Under the pieces are notes generated by a model that was not told the DNA's origin, did not search any database, and was given only the letters and a program-made list of their open reading frames with translations. A program made the position numbers and the translations under genes. Below are positions 16,188-25,545 of a DNA stretch of 64,000 nucleotides, piece by piece (positions within the stretch are counted from its first letter, which is position 1; each line of letters begins with the position of its first letter). Source of the stretch: a bacterium (GTDB lineage: Bacteria; Thermotogota; Thermotogae; Mesoaciditogales; Mesoaciditogaceae); contig JAJYYZ010000004.1 in the NCBI GenBank assembly GCA_021800445.1, forward strand, positions 16,906-80,905, read 5' to 3'.

Positions 16188-16360
16188 CGTGGCTCGTAGC
16201 GGGTAACTTGTAGAAAAAACCAGTGGTGCGGTATGACAACAAAAAAGGCGAAGGGCAGGATGCCCTCTCGACGGTCGATGTTGCGCAGTGTGAAAAGTGA
16301 GTCCATTCCAATTGTCAATTGAAATTTGTCAATTCTCAATTCTACATGCTACGAGCCACG
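16188..16360. repeat. MITE-like element with 13-bp terminal inverted repeats
   Basis: The 192-bp gap between two convergent genes is almost filled by a segment bounded by perfect inverted repeats: CGTGGCTCGTAGC at 16188-16200 and its complement at 16348-16360. The similarity extends inward in a looser form (TGTAG near 16209, CTACA at 16342). No frame of note lies inside. Its end words match the mosaic repeats elsewhere in the window. Confidence 0.55.
16240..16266 (-). terminator. Possible terminator of the mtnA-to-NYN minus-strand operon
   Basis: On the minus strand a perfect 6-bp stem (AGGGCA/TGCCCT, 16252-16266, 3-nt loop) is followed after 5 nt by a run of seven T (complement of A at 16240-16246). 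It lies about 105 bp beyond the stop of the last gene of the operon. The gap between stem and T run makes it a weak candidate. Confidence 0.4.
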
Positions 16361-16370
16361 CGCCGATTTA

Positions 16371-17375
16371 TCAATGGTGTGAGTACTTCTCTTTGAAGAT
16401 GCTTTTCCCGTCAAATCTTAACATAACGCAATCTACCCGAGGATAATCGTGATACCTGTCGTTTGACAGAATCCAGGCATTTGTGCTTCTTGCGATTTCC
16501 AATATCATTTCATCGGCGGGAGAATGAAATTTGACATCAGGGTGTTTCTGAAATTTTTCTTCAAAAAGTTTCTTTTGTGTGCCTCTTAGGTTATACTCGA
16601 AATTTTGATCGAAGATGATTTTAAAAGGCCATGGAACTTCTTTTAAATTTCCGATCAACCTGAATGCCAAAAATATATTTTTCAGATCCGCATATGTCAA
16701 ACCCACCATCGCGACGTTGCTTCCGTCCACGATCAAAAGTGATCCGGCATGTCTTGTCAACGCGCCTTTAACGTAAGGATCTTTTATCGAATCGGCGATT
16801 TTCTTTTTGTCTGAAGGAAGAAGTGAGTTGTATATTTCTTTAAACGTGCCGAACGTTTTCATGTCAAGTGACAAAAAATCAATTTTTTCAACCATTTTTA
16901 TCGTTTCATCGACTATCGAAGAATCTTTTTCGTATGCCCGTTTTTCGGAAAGCACAAGGTAAAGATCTATGAAATCATCGAAATATCCCGTGTTTTGCAA
17001 AAGTACTTTTCTCCATCCAGAAAGAAATGCTGAATAATTCGAAACATCTATCGACTGATTTACCGAAAGTTTTACCATGGTTTCATCCATTGGAAGATAT
17101 TTTTGGGGTTCGATTATCATCGACATGACGCTTAATTTTGAAATGGGAATGCCGGTTTTTTTCGATATTTCTTCTGTTTTTGACGGATCGAAATTTGTTA
17201 TCTCGGACAATTCTTTCAAATTAGGATCTATCATTTCAAGCGCTATCGCAATTTTACGTTTTGTCCATCCGTCTTTTCCATATCTTCTTATGATTTCGGC
17301 AAGATGAAGCGCATTTTCACCGTCTTCAAGAAATACCTTTTCTTTGTACAGTTCAACGACATTATTGTACTTCAT
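16371..17375 (-). CDS. NYN (Zc3h12a-like PIN fold) domain protein, probable RNase
   Basis: A 334-residue protein. Residues 1-205 are helical and I do not recognise them. Residues 210-325 look like a NYN/Zc3h12a-type PIN-fold nuclease: strand with D217-G-S-N220-V, then IIFDQN (D256), then SPADEMIL (D288, E289), then WILSNDRYHDYP (D306), matching the acidic metal-binding set of that fold. RNA cleavage is inferred. It begins 4 nt inside the end of ftsY, so it is co-translated with the SRP receptor. Its stop is 10 bp from the MITE-like repeat. The N-terminal part gives no clue to the substrate. Confidence 0.65.
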   Translation of the reverse strand: MKYNNVVELYKEKVFLEDGENALHLAEIIRRYGKDGWTKRKIAIALEMIDPNLKELSEITNFDPSKTEEISKKTGIPISKLSVMSMIIEPQKYLPMDETMVKLSVNQSIDVSNYSAFLSGWRKVLLQNTGYFDDFIDLYLVLSEKRAYEKDSSIVDETIKMVEKIDFLSLDMKTFGTFKEIYNSLLPSDKKKIADSIKDPYVKGALTRHAGSLLIVDGSNVAMVGLTYADLKNIFLAFRLIGNLKEVPWPFKIIFDQNFEYNLRGTQKKLFEEKFQKHPDVKFHSPADEMILEIARSTNAWILSNDRYHDYPRVDCVMLRFDGKSIFKEKYSHH

Positions 17376-18256
17376 TGCAACAATTCATCAACGAAATCGG
17401 AAGCGTTGAAGTCTTTTAGATCTTCGATCCCTTCGCCTATGCCTATCAATTTAACGGGTATTCCCAACTCGCGTTTTATGGAAAAGATCATGCCTCCCTT
17501 TGCCGTGCCGTCCAGTTTGGTAAGAACGATTCCGGTTACACCTGTGCTTTTGTCGAAAATTCTTGCCTGTTGAATCGCGTTTTGACCTATGGTCGAATCG
17601 AGCACGAGTAACACTTCTTCGGGCTGATCCGGTTTTAATTTTTTTATAACTTTGTGAACTTTTTCAAGTTCCCTCATGAGGTTATCCTTCGTATGAAGGC
17701 GGCCCGCGGTGTCAACTATGGCGATATCAAGATTTTCGGCGATGGCATGGCTTACCGTGTCATAAGCGACCGCTCCGGGATCCGCTCCCATCTGGTGGGC
17801 AATCACAGGTACATCTACTCTTTTTCCCCATTCTTTGAGTTGTTCAATGGCAGCGGCTCTGAACGTGTCGCCGGCACCTAAAACGATCCTTTTTCCGGAT
17901 TTTTTGAACCTGAAGGCTAATTTACCGGCCGTCGTTGTTTTACCGGATCCGTTTACGCCAACAAGTGTGTAAACTGTCGGAGGAATGGCAGACAATTTGA
18001 CAGATTCGTCCCGCCCCAAAAGTTCTAAAAGCACGCTTTTTAACGTTTCCAAAGGATCTTTTTCTTTTGAATTTTTAAGTTTTTCTATTATGTAATCCGA
18101 TGTTGGAATTCCGACATCCGCGAGTAAGAGTAATTCTCTTATCTCTTCGATCTTCTCTTTATCTAAATTTCCATTTTTGAGAATGGAAAAAGCCTTTCCG
18201 AGAAATCCGGCTTTCGTCTTTTGAAGACTTTTTTTGAAAAAATCAAATATTCCCAT
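17372..18256 (-). CDS. ftsY: Signal recognition particle receptor FtsY
   Basis: A 294-residue SRP-receptor GTPase. The N domain (about 1-85) is followed by the G domain with GVNGSGKTTTAGK (about 100-112), DTFRAAAIEQL, DTAGR and TKLDGTAKGG. FtsY docks the ribosome-SRP complex at the membrane for co-translational insertion. The long acidic A domain of proteobacterial FtsY is absent, as in many thermophiles. The start is the ATG at 18256 (MGIFDFFKKS), 10 bp after proS; upstream in-frame codons lie inside proS. Confidence 0.95.
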   Translation of the reverse strand: MGIFDFFKKSLQKTKAGFLGKAFSILKNGNLDKEKIEEIRELLLLADVGIPTSDYIIEKLKNSKEKDPLETLKSVLLELLGRDESVKLSAIPPTVYTLVGVNGSGKTTTAGKLAFRFKKSGKRIVLGAGDTFRAAAIEQLKEWGKRVDVPVIAHQMGADPGAVAYDTVSHAIAENLDIAIVDTAGRLHTKDNLMRELEKVHKVIKKLKPDQPEEVLLVLDSTIGQNAIQQARIFDKSTGVTGIVLTKLDGTAKGGMIFSIKRELGIPVKLIGIGEGIEDLKDFNASDFVDELLQ

Positions 18257-18266
18257 GATATCACTC

Positions 18267-19985
18267 TTACAATTTGTAATTCTCAAGAAGCGTCTTAACA
18301 CTCCTCAAAACAGAATCGCGATCTTCAATCTTGATTTTTGAAGATTTATCGGAATTTCTCAATTTTAACTCGATGTCTCCATTTTCAAGACTCTTTCCGC
18401 ATGTTATCCTTAAAGGTATGCCTATCAAATCGGCATCTTTAAATTTAAAACCGGCCGATACGTCTCTGTCATCCAAAAGCACTTCAATTTCATGCTTTTC
18501 AAGCATTTCATGAATTTCATGTCCAACTCTGACCTGATCTTGCATGGCTGTGTTCACGATCGTGACGACCACTTCAAAAGGTGCGATTGCCTTTGGCCAA
18601 ATTATGCCTTTTTCATCGTGAAACTGTTCAACGACGGCTGCCATCGTTCTGCTTACACCCCATCCGTAGCAGCCCATCACGTAATATTTTTCGCTTCCGT
18701 CTGAATCCACGTAAGTGGCGGAGAGTTTTTCAGAATACTTCGTTCCGAGTTTGAAAACTTGTCCCACCTCGATACCTTTTTTCAGTTTAAGAGGCGATCC
18801 GCATTTCGGACATTTATCTCCATCCACCACAATCCTTATATCCGTATATTCGTTGATTTTATAATCTCTCTCGTGATTGACGTTGATGTAGTGGTATTCG
18901 TTTTTCAAGCCTCCAACAACGTAATTCTTCAAATTTTTCACAGAATTGTCGCTCACTATTCTGACCGCTTTCACGCCTATCGGACCTATGTAACCTATCT
19001 GGCTTGAAAATTTTTCGAAAACCTCTTCCGCAGTTGCAAATCTCAGGGTTTGATCTCCGAGATACGACTTAAGTTTTGGTATGTTTATCTCGAGATCTCC
19101 CCTTATGAGAGCCATTACATATCCGTTTTTACCTGTGAAGACCATCGATTTGACGATTTTATCCTTTTCTATCTTCAAAAATTTTGCAAGTTCATCTACA
19201 GTCCTGACATTTGGAGTTTCAACAAGCGTCAATGTTTTTAAAGGTTCATCCGCGCTTTTTTGATCGTCCGAACATTCTGCCTTCTCTTGTGTTGCTGAAT
19301 AGCCGCATTTTTCACACACGAGTATGTCCGATTCGCCACTTTCGGCAAATGCCGTGAATTCATGGGAATTACTTCCGCCAATCGTTCCCGTGTCAGCCTC
19401 AACGGCGACGTATTTCATGTTCATTCTGTCGCATATTCGAGAGTATGCGTTGTACATATCCTTATAAGTTTGATCCAAAGATTCAGGGCTTGTGTGAAAA
19501 CTGTAAGCATCTTTCATGATGAACTCTCTTCCGCGCAACAAGCCGAATCTTGGTCTTATTTCGTCCCTGTATTTTGTGTTTATCTGGTAAAGATTTACCG
19601 GCAATTGTTTGTAAGATCTCAATTCGTCTTTAACAAGAGTCGTTATCATTTCTTCATGGGTTGGGCCGAGTGTGAATTCTCTGTCATTTCTATCTCTGAA
19701 TTTCATCATCTCAGGTCCGTAATCATCCCATCTTCCCGTCGTTTTCCATATCTCGGCCGGTTGCATTATAGGCATCAAAAGTTCTTGGGCACCGGCGATG
19801 TTCATTTCTTCGCGGACAATTTGGGTTATTTTCTGGAGGACGCGTGTACCGAGTGGCAGGTATGAAAAAACTCCCGAAGCGGATTTCCGAATGAATCCGC
19901 CTCTTATAAGTAATTCAGCGCTTTTTATATCCGCATCTGATGGACTTTCTTTTAAAGTAGGTGCGTAAAGTTTAGACCAGTACAT
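18267..19985 (-). CDS. proS: Prolyl-tRNA synthetase
   Basis: A 572-residue class II aminoacyl-tRNA synthetase of the bacterial ProRS type. Class II motifs are visible: motif 2 with [26 protein letters not shown] (quoted in part, about 135-160) and motif 3 near [12 protein letters not shown] (about 437-448). The editing (INS) domain is inserted between them (about 225-400), and an anticodon-binding domain closes the protein. AGGAGG precedes the ATG. It lies 10 bp after the mrp gene. Confidence 0.97.
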   Translation of the reverse strand: MYWSKLYAPTLKESPSDADIKSAELLIRGGFIRKSASGVFSYLPLGTRVLQKITQIVREEMNIAGAQELLMPIMQPAEIWKTTGRWDDYGPEMMKFRDRNDREFTLGPTHEEMITTLVKDELRSYKQLPVNLYQINTKYRDEIRPRFGLLRGREFIMKDAYSFHTSPESLDQTYKDMYNAYSRICDRMNMKYVAVEADTGTIGGSNSHEFTAFAESGESDILVCEKCGYSATQEKAECSDDQKSADEPLKTLTLVETPNVRTVDELAKFLKIEKDKIVKSMVFTGKNGYVMALIRGDLEINIPKLKSYLGDQTLRFATAEEVFEKFSSQIGYIGPIGVKAVRIVSDNSVKNLKNYVVGGLKNEYHYINVNHERDYKINEYTDIRIVVDGDKCPKCGSPLKLKKGIEVGQVFKLGTKYSEKLSATYVDSDGSEKYYVMGCYGWGVSRTMAAVVEQFHDEKGIIWPKAIAPFEVVVTIVNTAMQDQVRVGHEIHEMLEKHEIEVLLDDRDVSAGFKFKDADLIGIPLRITCGKSLENGDIELKLRNSDKSSKIKIEDRDSVLRSVKTLLENYKL

Positions 19986-19995
19986 AATTTTCCTC

Positions 19996-21009
19996 CTAAA
20001 TTTTATTTGCCACGCCGCTTATCAGATCAAAATACTCTTTATTTTCCAATGCGGAAAGTGTTCCATCGTCAGTTGCCTCTTCGATTTCGGGCATAAAAGG
20101 AATTGCTCCCAGTGAAGAAATGCCAAGTGCTTTTTCAAGTTCTTCCGGTTCAACGTTGCCGAACGGATAAAGTTTGTTGTGGCAGTTATCGCACACGAAA
20201 TATGCCATGTTTTCCACAAATCCAGATATTTCTATTCCGACCTGTCTGAAAAAGTCAACCGTTCTGAAAGCATCGGCTACGGCAAGTGCGTTTGGAGTTG
20301 TTACTATTATCGCGCCATCGACATCCATGTTTTGTTTTATCGTGAGTGCGGCATCACCGGTGCCGGGCGGAAGATCGACTATCATATAATCCATATCGGG
20401 CCATTCCGTCGATTCCAACATCTCTACTATCGCCTTCGAAACCATCGCCCCTTTCCATATAACAGGGGTTTCCTGATCGACGATATACCCAAGCGACATC
20501 GAATAAATTCCATCCTTCAAAATAGGCATTATCTTTTTGTTTTCTCTTATCGATGCCCTTTCGCCGAGAGTGCCCAGCATCCTCGGAACATTTGGCCCAT
20601 GTATGTCCGCATCGAAGATACCGACGGTGTATCCCTTTCTTTTTAAGGCTATTGCCAGAGAAACGGTAAATGTGCTTTTACCGACTCCACCCTTAGCGCT
20701 CAACACGGCCACACGTTTTTTTGCCTTTTGAACCATATGTTTTTGTTCGACGGCTGTGGATTGCGGTTGATCCTGAACCGTCGAAAGCATAAGCCTGAGG
20801 CCCGATCCCTTGAAGGACGTTTTAATATCGTCAAATATGCGTTTTTTGGTTTCTTCGTTTTTTGTCGCGAGATTTAAAACGATTTTTATCTCTTCGTCGT
20901 TCACATCTATCGATTTGACGATTTTAAAATCCACCAGACTTTTTGCGTATCCGGGATATTTTATCTTTGAAAGCGTATTTATGACATCCGCTTTTGTCAA
21001 AACCTTCAC
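19996..21009 (-). CDS. mrp: Mrp/ApbC-type iron-sulfur carrier P-loop ATPase
   Basis: A 337-residue protein: an N-terminal MIP18/DUF59-like domain (1-75) and a Mrp/NBP35 ATPase domain with the deviant Walker [11 protein letters not shown] (104-113), [12 protein letters not shown] near 210-225 and a C-terminal CDNC pair (about 273-276) that would hold a bridging [4Fe-4S] cluster. It delivers clusters to target proteins. The GTG start overlaps the tgt stop (GTGA). The many iron-sulfur proteins encoded in this window fit such a carrier. Confidence 0.92.
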   Translation of the reverse strand: MKVLTKADVINTLSKIKYPGYAKSLVDFKIVKSIDVNDEEIKIVLNLATKNEETKKRIFDDIKTSFKGSGLRLMLSTVQDQPQSTAVEQKHMVQKAKKRVAVLSAKGGVGKSTFTVSLAIALKRKGYTVGIFDADIHGPNVPRMLGTLGERASIRENKKIMPILKDGIYSMSLGYIVDQETPVIWKGAMVSKAIVEMLESTEWPDMDYMIVDLPPGTGDAALTIKQNMDVDGAIIVTTPNALAVADAFRTVDFFRQVGIEISGFVENMAYFVCDNCHNKLYPFGNVEPEELEKALGISSLGAIPFMPEIEEATDDGTLSALENKEYFDLISGVANKI

Positions 21010-22112
21010 CTCTTTTTGTGATTTGTTTTTTCGATCACGTGTTTTTTGAATTCATCAAATTCACCCTTAATTATAGCATTTCTCGATTGTTTCATTAAAT
21101 TTGTGAGAAAATAGATGTTGTGGTAGGTTGCAAGTATCATACCGGTTGATTCTCCACGCTTTATAAGGTGACGGATGTATCCTCTTGAATAAGTTTTACA
21201 CACCTTGCAATCGCATTCCGAATCAAGAGGACCTGGATCTTTTTCGTAGACAGATGCGCGTATGTTGAGCCTTCCTGAAGAAGTCAGAATTCCGCCGTGC
21301 CTGCCCATTCTCGTCGGTAAAACGCAATCCATCATGTCAACGCCTCTTTCGATCGCTTCGAGCATTAAAACCGGATCTCCGACACCCATAAGATATCTTG
21401 GTTTATCTTGAGGCATCAAAGGAAGCGCAACATCGAGCATGCGGATAGTCGTATCGATGTCTTCGCCGACGCTTAATCCACCTATTCCGAATCCGTCAAA
21501 GGGCATTGAAGTTATTTCGAGGGTGCTTTCTTTTCTTAAATCTTCGAAGAATCCACCCTGTGTTATGCCAAAAAGACTCTGATCTTGCTTTTCGTGCGAA
21601 CTTAACGCCCTTCTTGCCCATTGTCCGGTTCTTCTTACAGATTTCTTCGTTGATTCAAGATCGTTTCCCGGTGCCAGACACTCATCAAGCACCATAGCGA
21701 TATCCGACCCTATCGCTTCCTGAATTTCCACAACTTTTTCCGGTGTGAATTTATGAATGGATCCGTCAAATGGAGATTTAAAATCAACTCCTTCATCATC
21801 AACGCGCATATTTTTTGAAAGGCTGAAAACCTGAAAACCGCCGCTGTCCGTTAAGATCGGTATATCCCATGAGGCAAAGTTATGGATGCCGCCAAAACTT
21901 CTCAAAACCTCAAGGCCAGGCTTAAGATAAAGGTGAAAAGCGTTGGCAAGCACAATTTGGGCACCGGCATCTTTTACGCATTCACGGCTGCACATCTTTA
22001 TCGCCCCGTTGGTTCCAACCGGCATAAAGACTGGAGTTTCGACTATTCCGTGATTAAGCGTCAGTTTTCCAGCCCTGGCATGTCCGTCTCTTCCGGCGGT
22101 TTCGAATCGCAA
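21006..22112 (-). CDS. tgt: tRNA-guanine transglycosylase
   Basis: A 368-residue bacterial Tgt, which exchanges guanine 34 for a queuosine precursor in tRNAs with GUN anticodons. Visible are the substrate loop DSGGFQVFSLS (about 90), the GGLSVGE loop with the nearby catalytic region (about 214), CVLPTRMGRHG and the zinc site CDCKVCKTYSRGYIRHL (about 305-321). The start is TTG at 22112, preceded by AAAGGGTG. It overlaps ricT by 52 nt and is coupled to mrp. Confidence 0.95.
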   Translation of the reverse strand: MRFETAGRDGHARAGKLTLNHGIVETPVFMPVGTNGAIKMCSRECVKDAGAQIVLANAFHLYLKPGLEVLRSFGGIHNFASWDIPILTDSGGFQVFSLSKNMRVDDEGVDFKSPFDGSIHKFTPEKVVEIQEAIGSDIAMVLDECLAPGNDLESTKKSVRRTGQWARRALSSHEKQDQSLFGITQGGFFEDLRKESTLEITSMPFDGFGIGGLSVGEDIDTTIRMLDVALPLMPQDKPRYLMGVGDPVLMLEAIERGVDMMDCVLPTRMGRHGGILTSSGRLNIRASVYEKDPGPLDSECDCKVCKTYSRGYIRHLIKRGESTGMILATYHNIYFLTNLMKQSRNAIIKGEFDEFKKHVIEKTNHKKR

Positions 22113-22897
22113 ATTTTTTCACCCTTTCCGTTTATAAACTCATCGAAGGTCAATTTCAATTCCAAATATTCGTTGTCCCTCATCTTTATCGTTTTTGAAA
22201 AGATATTCACTTCAGAAACCGTGTATACTTTGTCGTTGTATCTGGCCATATCTCCCGTGTCGGGAAGATTTTTCAGTATTTCAAGATAAGCGTCGTTTTC
22301 GTAAGCGAGACAGCACAGCAATCTACCGCAAACGCCGGATATTTTCGAAGGATTTATCAAAAGTTGCTGAGTTTTTGCATATTTGAGCGTTATACTTTTG
22401 AAATCTCTTTCAAATCTCGAACAGCAAGTTTGCATGCCGCACATTCCTATGCCGCCAACGATCTTTGCCGTATCCCTAACGCCTATTTGTCTTAATTCTA
22501 TTCTTGTTTTAAAAGTACCGGCCAGATCCTTGACAAATGTCCTGAAATCAATTCTGCCATCGGCCGAAAAGAAGTAAATCAGTTTTGATCTGTCGAGTGT
22601 GTACCTTGCGCTCAACATTTTCATCAACAGTGAATGTTCTTCCGCTTTCTTTCTGGCAATTTCAAGTGCCGTTATCGCATCTTTCTCGTTTTGGGCGTTA
22701 TTTGAAAGATCTGCTTCCGTCGCAAGCCGAATGATCGGCTTTTGGGTTTCGATCTGTTCTTTGAAAATTTTGGTAACGCTCCCTATTTCAATTCCAAAAT
22801 CACTTTCACATACAACTTTATCGTGTAATTTCAAATCCATATCACATTCAAACGGATGTATTTGCCCAAGTTTCTCAAAAGATATCCCATATATCAT
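22061..22897 (-). CDS. ricT: RicT/YaaT (PSP1 domain) regulatory protein
   Basis: A PSP1-domain protein of the RicT (YaaT) family. The cysteine-rich signatures GMCGMQTCC and SGVCGRLLCCLAYE lie in the middle of the protein and are typical of the family, whose Bacillus member forms an iron-sulfur-containing complex with RicA and RicF that helps RNase Y mature mRNAs. Two starts are possible: ATG 22897 with AAGAAGG ten bases upstream (chosen), or ATG 22906, which overlaps the holB-like stop as ATGA. The holB-ricT neighbourhood is the usual one. Confidence 0.88.
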   Translation of the reverse strand: MIYGISFEKLGQIHPFECDMDLKLHDKVVCESDFGIEIGSVTKIFKEQIETQKPIIRLATEADLSNNAQNEKDAITALEIARKKAEEHSLLMKMLSARYTLDRSKLIYFFSADGRIDFRTFVKDLAGTFKTRIELRQIGVRDTAKIVGGIGMCGMQTCCSRFERDFKSITLKYAKTQQLLINPSKISGVCGRLLCCLAYENDAYLEILKNLPDTGDMARYNDKVYTVSEVNIFSKTIKMRDNEYLELKLTFDEFINGKGEKICDSKPPEETDMPGLEN

Positions 22898-22902
22898 GAT
22901 AT

Positions 22903-23856
22903 TCATACCTTCTTTAAAATTGCAAAATTGAGTAAAAGCCAAAAGATCAAAAGGTCTTTGCTTATGTTGCCATGTTTCACGGTTGATATTCGTTTTATGA
23001 ATTCCTCGGATGGCGCTTTCATCTTCGAGTAATAGACCGAATAAGATTTTCTGCCGAGATCTTTCCAGTAACTTGTGAAGTTGAAAATCACCATATCTTC
23101 ACAGAGAATTAAGGCTGAGTTGAAAAAAACATCGATCACCTTTTGTGATCCTTCTTCATCAAACAAAGGTTGCAATGACTGAAAGTACTTTGATATGTTT
23201 TTAACATCTACCGTAAGCAATATCCTTTCGGCCTCCGCGGGAAGCATGAAATAAGATCCGTCTTTAAAAGATTTCGAAAAGCATTTAGCCGGATTTTCTT
23301 CTAAGTCTTTCAAAGATTTTCGAATAACTTCCGAATTTGCTTGATAATTCATAGCCAGCGCCAGATCCGTTCTCAAAACATCTTCAACCTCCGAATTTTC
23401 AACCTTCAAAGACTCGATCACCGACTCGACCGGATCTATGTAAGGTTTGAAAATTGAAAAACGACTTTTAACGGTCGAAAAGACGCCATTCAAATTCGAA
23501 GAGAAACATATAAAAGCGGAAAAATCCGGCGGTTCCTCGACAACCTTGAGGATAGCCGAAGACGCTTCTGGAGTCATAAGCGTCATCTCATCTATGATGA
23601 CGTACTTTCTCGATGAAAAGGAAGGTGGATATGACAAAAATTCTTTTATGTCTCTTATCGTGTCTATGCTTATGTTGCCATTTTTATCTATCTCAAAAGT
23701 ATCGTACGACGGATCGTTAACTTCTATTCGCTTAAAAAGTTCGGAAAGTATTTGTTTTCTCAAAAGATCGTTTTCGACTTTTATAAGCATTCTAACAACC
23801 GATCTATCCTTAAAAAAGACGGAGATTTTTTTGACAAAAGTTTCTACATCGCTCAT
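22903..23856 (-). CDS. DNA polymerase III delta'-like clamp-loader protein without Walker A
   Basis: A 317-residue protein with the delta'/HolB core: KYVIIDEMTLMTPEASSAILKVVEEPP (residues about 85-111, quoted in parts), with sensor-like regions after it and the clamp-loader C-terminal helices. The expected N-terminal P-loop (GxxGxGKT) and zinc motif are absent: the protein begins about where the strand after the P-loop should be. Delta' does not need to bind ATP, so it may still serve as a clamp-loader subunit. It lies between mtnA and ricT with gaps of 8 and 5 bp. Confidence 0.75.
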   Translation of the reverse strand: MSDVETFVKKISVFFKDRSVVRMLIKVENDLLRKQILSELFKRIEVNDPSYDTFEIDKNGNISIDTIRDIKEFLSYPPSFSSRKYVIIDEMTLMTPEASSAILKVVEEPPDFSAFICFSSNLNGVFSTVKSRFSIFKPYIDPVESVIESLKVENSEVEDVLRTDLALAMNYQANSEVIRKSLKDLEENPAKCFSKSFKDGSYFMLPAEAERILLTVDVKNISKYFQSLQPLFDEEGSQKVIDVFFNSALILCEDMVIFNFTSYWKDLGRKSYSVYYSKMKAPSEEFIKRISTVKHGNISKDLLIFWLLLNFAILKKV

Positions 23857-23864
23857 CCGTAAAA

Positions 23865-24902
23865 CTATCCTCCTCTTGTGATATCGGCTATTTTTTTGTC
23901 ATAAGGATATGTAAGAACACCTTTTTCGGTTATTATGGCATCAACGAGATCGGCATCGGTAACATCAAATGCCGGATTGTAAACCTCAACGCTTTCCGGT
24001 GCTATCTTTACTCCTCTTACAGCGGTAACTTCATCGTGAGACCTTTCTTCTATTGGAATTTCAAGACCGCTTTTTATCTTCACGTCTATCGTTGATAAAG
24101 GTGCGACAACATAAAATTTGACGTTATGACGTTTCGCAAGCAACGCCAAAGAGTATGTACCTATCTTGTTGGCCACATCTCCATTTGCGGCGATCCTGTC
24201 GGCACCTACGATGACGGCATCTACTTTTCTTGTTTTCATGACCCACCCCGCCATGTTATCACATATGAGCGTGGTCTTCACGCCCAATTTCATAAGTTCC
24301 CATGCGGTGAGTCTCGCACCCTGCAAATATGGCCTTGTTTCATCCACATATGCGCTTACGTGTTTTCCGTGATCTATCGCGGCGTGGATCATTCCTAAGG
24401 CCGTACCGTAATCCACAGTCGCAAGCGCGCCGGCATTGCAATGGGTTATGACAGTTGAATTTTCCTGCAACAACTTTTGACCATATTCACCCATTTTTTT
24501 GTTGACATCTATGTCCTCGCGGGCTATCTTTTCAGCCTCTTTGTTCAACTCATCTATGATAAAATCAGGCTTTCGGCTTTTTAAAGACAAAAATTTTGAA
24601 TTCATCCTATCAAGCGCCCAGAAGAGATTAACGGCCGTTGGCCTTGTTTGGGCCAGTTTTTCTTTGACAGAGTTCATCCTTTCTTCGGTTAAGTTTTTAA
24701 CGTTTTCCATGGCGCCTATAACGTATCCAAATGCGGCCGTAGCGCCTATCGCAGGAGCACCTCTTACCGCCATGTCCCTTATCGCGGATGCGACGCAATC
24801 GGATGTCGTGCATTTGAGGTATTCTTCCACTTGCGGAAGTTTTCTTTGATCTATAAGTTCAAGTTCCTTTCCATTCCATCTCATTGTTACGGTTGATATC
24901 AA
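23865..24902 (-). CDS. mtnA: Methylthioribose-1-phosphate isomerase
   Basis: A 345-residue MtnA, an aldose-ketose isomerase of the eIF2B-like family in the methionine salvage pathway. Typical blocks are RGAPAIGATAAFGYVIGA (about 48), THCNAGALATVDYGTALG (about 154, catalytic Cys), GADRIAANGDVANKIGTY (about 235, catalytic Asp) and the end VEVYNPAFDVT. It is the first gene of a long minus-strand operon that continues through holB-like, ricT, tgt, mrp, proS, ftsY and the NYN gene. Upstream lies the mosaic repeat region. Confidence 0.95.
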   Translation of the reverse strand: MISTVTMRWNGKELELIDQRKLPQVEEYLKCTTSDCVASAIRDMAVRGAPAIGATAAFGYVIGAMENVKNLTEERMNSVKEKLAQTRPTAVNLFWALDRMNSKFLSLKSRKPDFIIDELNKEAEKIAREDIDVNKKMGEYGQKLLQENSTVITHCNAGALATVDYGTALGMIHAAIDHGKHVSAYVDETRPYLQGARLTAWELMKLGVKTTLICDNMAGWVMKTRKVDAVIVGADRIAANGDVANKIGTYSLALLAKRHNVKFYVVAPLSTIDVKIKSGLEIPIEERSHDEVTAVRGVKIAPESVEVYNPAFDVTDADLVDAIITEKGVLTYPYDKKIADITRGG

Positions 24903-24949
24903 TTAAAATCATCTCCTCGCATTTTTGTCAATTATCATAAGATCTTCAG

Positions 24950-25545
24950 TTTTTGCTTTTTCTGCTCACTGCTTACTCGTTACGCGTTACTGTTTTTTTC
25001 TCTAATCCCCAATCTCTAATGTCTCTTTCTTGCCATATGCTATTTGCCATTTGCTGCTTTTTGTGCGTCGGCTCCAGCATTTGCCCTTCGGTGTCTGGTC
25101 CTCGCTACGCTGCGGAGGCCACCTCACGGCATCATGCTCTCCGCCTCCGTCCGTCTTTTCCACGCGTTACTGTTTTTGCAACGTGCTACCGGCTACCCGC
25201 CACGTGCTTTTTTGCCGATTACGCGTTACTGTTTTTTTCTCTAATCCCCAATCCCTAATGTCTCTTTCTTGCCATAGGCTATACGCCTTTTTATTCGTCG
25301 GCTCCAGCATTTGCCTTTCGGTGTCTGGTCCTCGCGTTGCTGCGGAGGACACCTCTTGGCATCATGCTCTCCGCCTCCGTCCGTCTTTTCAACGCGTTAC
25401 GCGTCACTCGTTACTGTTTTGTTTTTGCCATAGGCTACCTGCCACGTGCTGCTTTTTAATCTCTAGTCCCTAATGTCTTTTTCCGCCATGCGCTATGTGC
25501 TATTTGCCATACGCTGCTTTTTCACTGATCACTGTTTTGCATATC
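24950..25545. repeat. Tandem mosaic repeat, two full units and a partial third
   Basis: The 597-bp gap between mtnA and the GAF gene is filled with repeats. A unit of about 240 bp occurs twice (from about 24980 and about 25220) with the same order of modules: GCGTTACTG, a T run, CTCTAATCCCCAAT, TGTCTCTTTCTTGCCAT, word-like variants of CCATATGCTATTTG, and an 85-100 bp core (25062-25160 and 25304-25390) with GGTGTCTGGTCCTCGC and CATGCTCTCCGCCTCC. A third partial unit (25451-25545) runs into the GAF gene. No convincing gene lies here; the open frames are built of repeat. Confidence 0.8.

Noticed and set aside
22903..23856. Missing Walker A in the HolB-like protein as evidence of a pseudogene.
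   Set aside because: Delta' subunits need not bind ATP, the frame is intact and the gene sits in its usual place beside ricT.
24953..25473. Several overlapping plus-strand frames in the repeat region (up to 147 codons).
   Set aside because: They consist wholly of mosaic repeat DNA, repeat themselves with frame changes and have no ribosome sites.
24950..25545. CRISPR array.
   Set aside because: Only two full units and a partial one, with large internal variation and no regular short repeat-spacer pattern; no cas genes.
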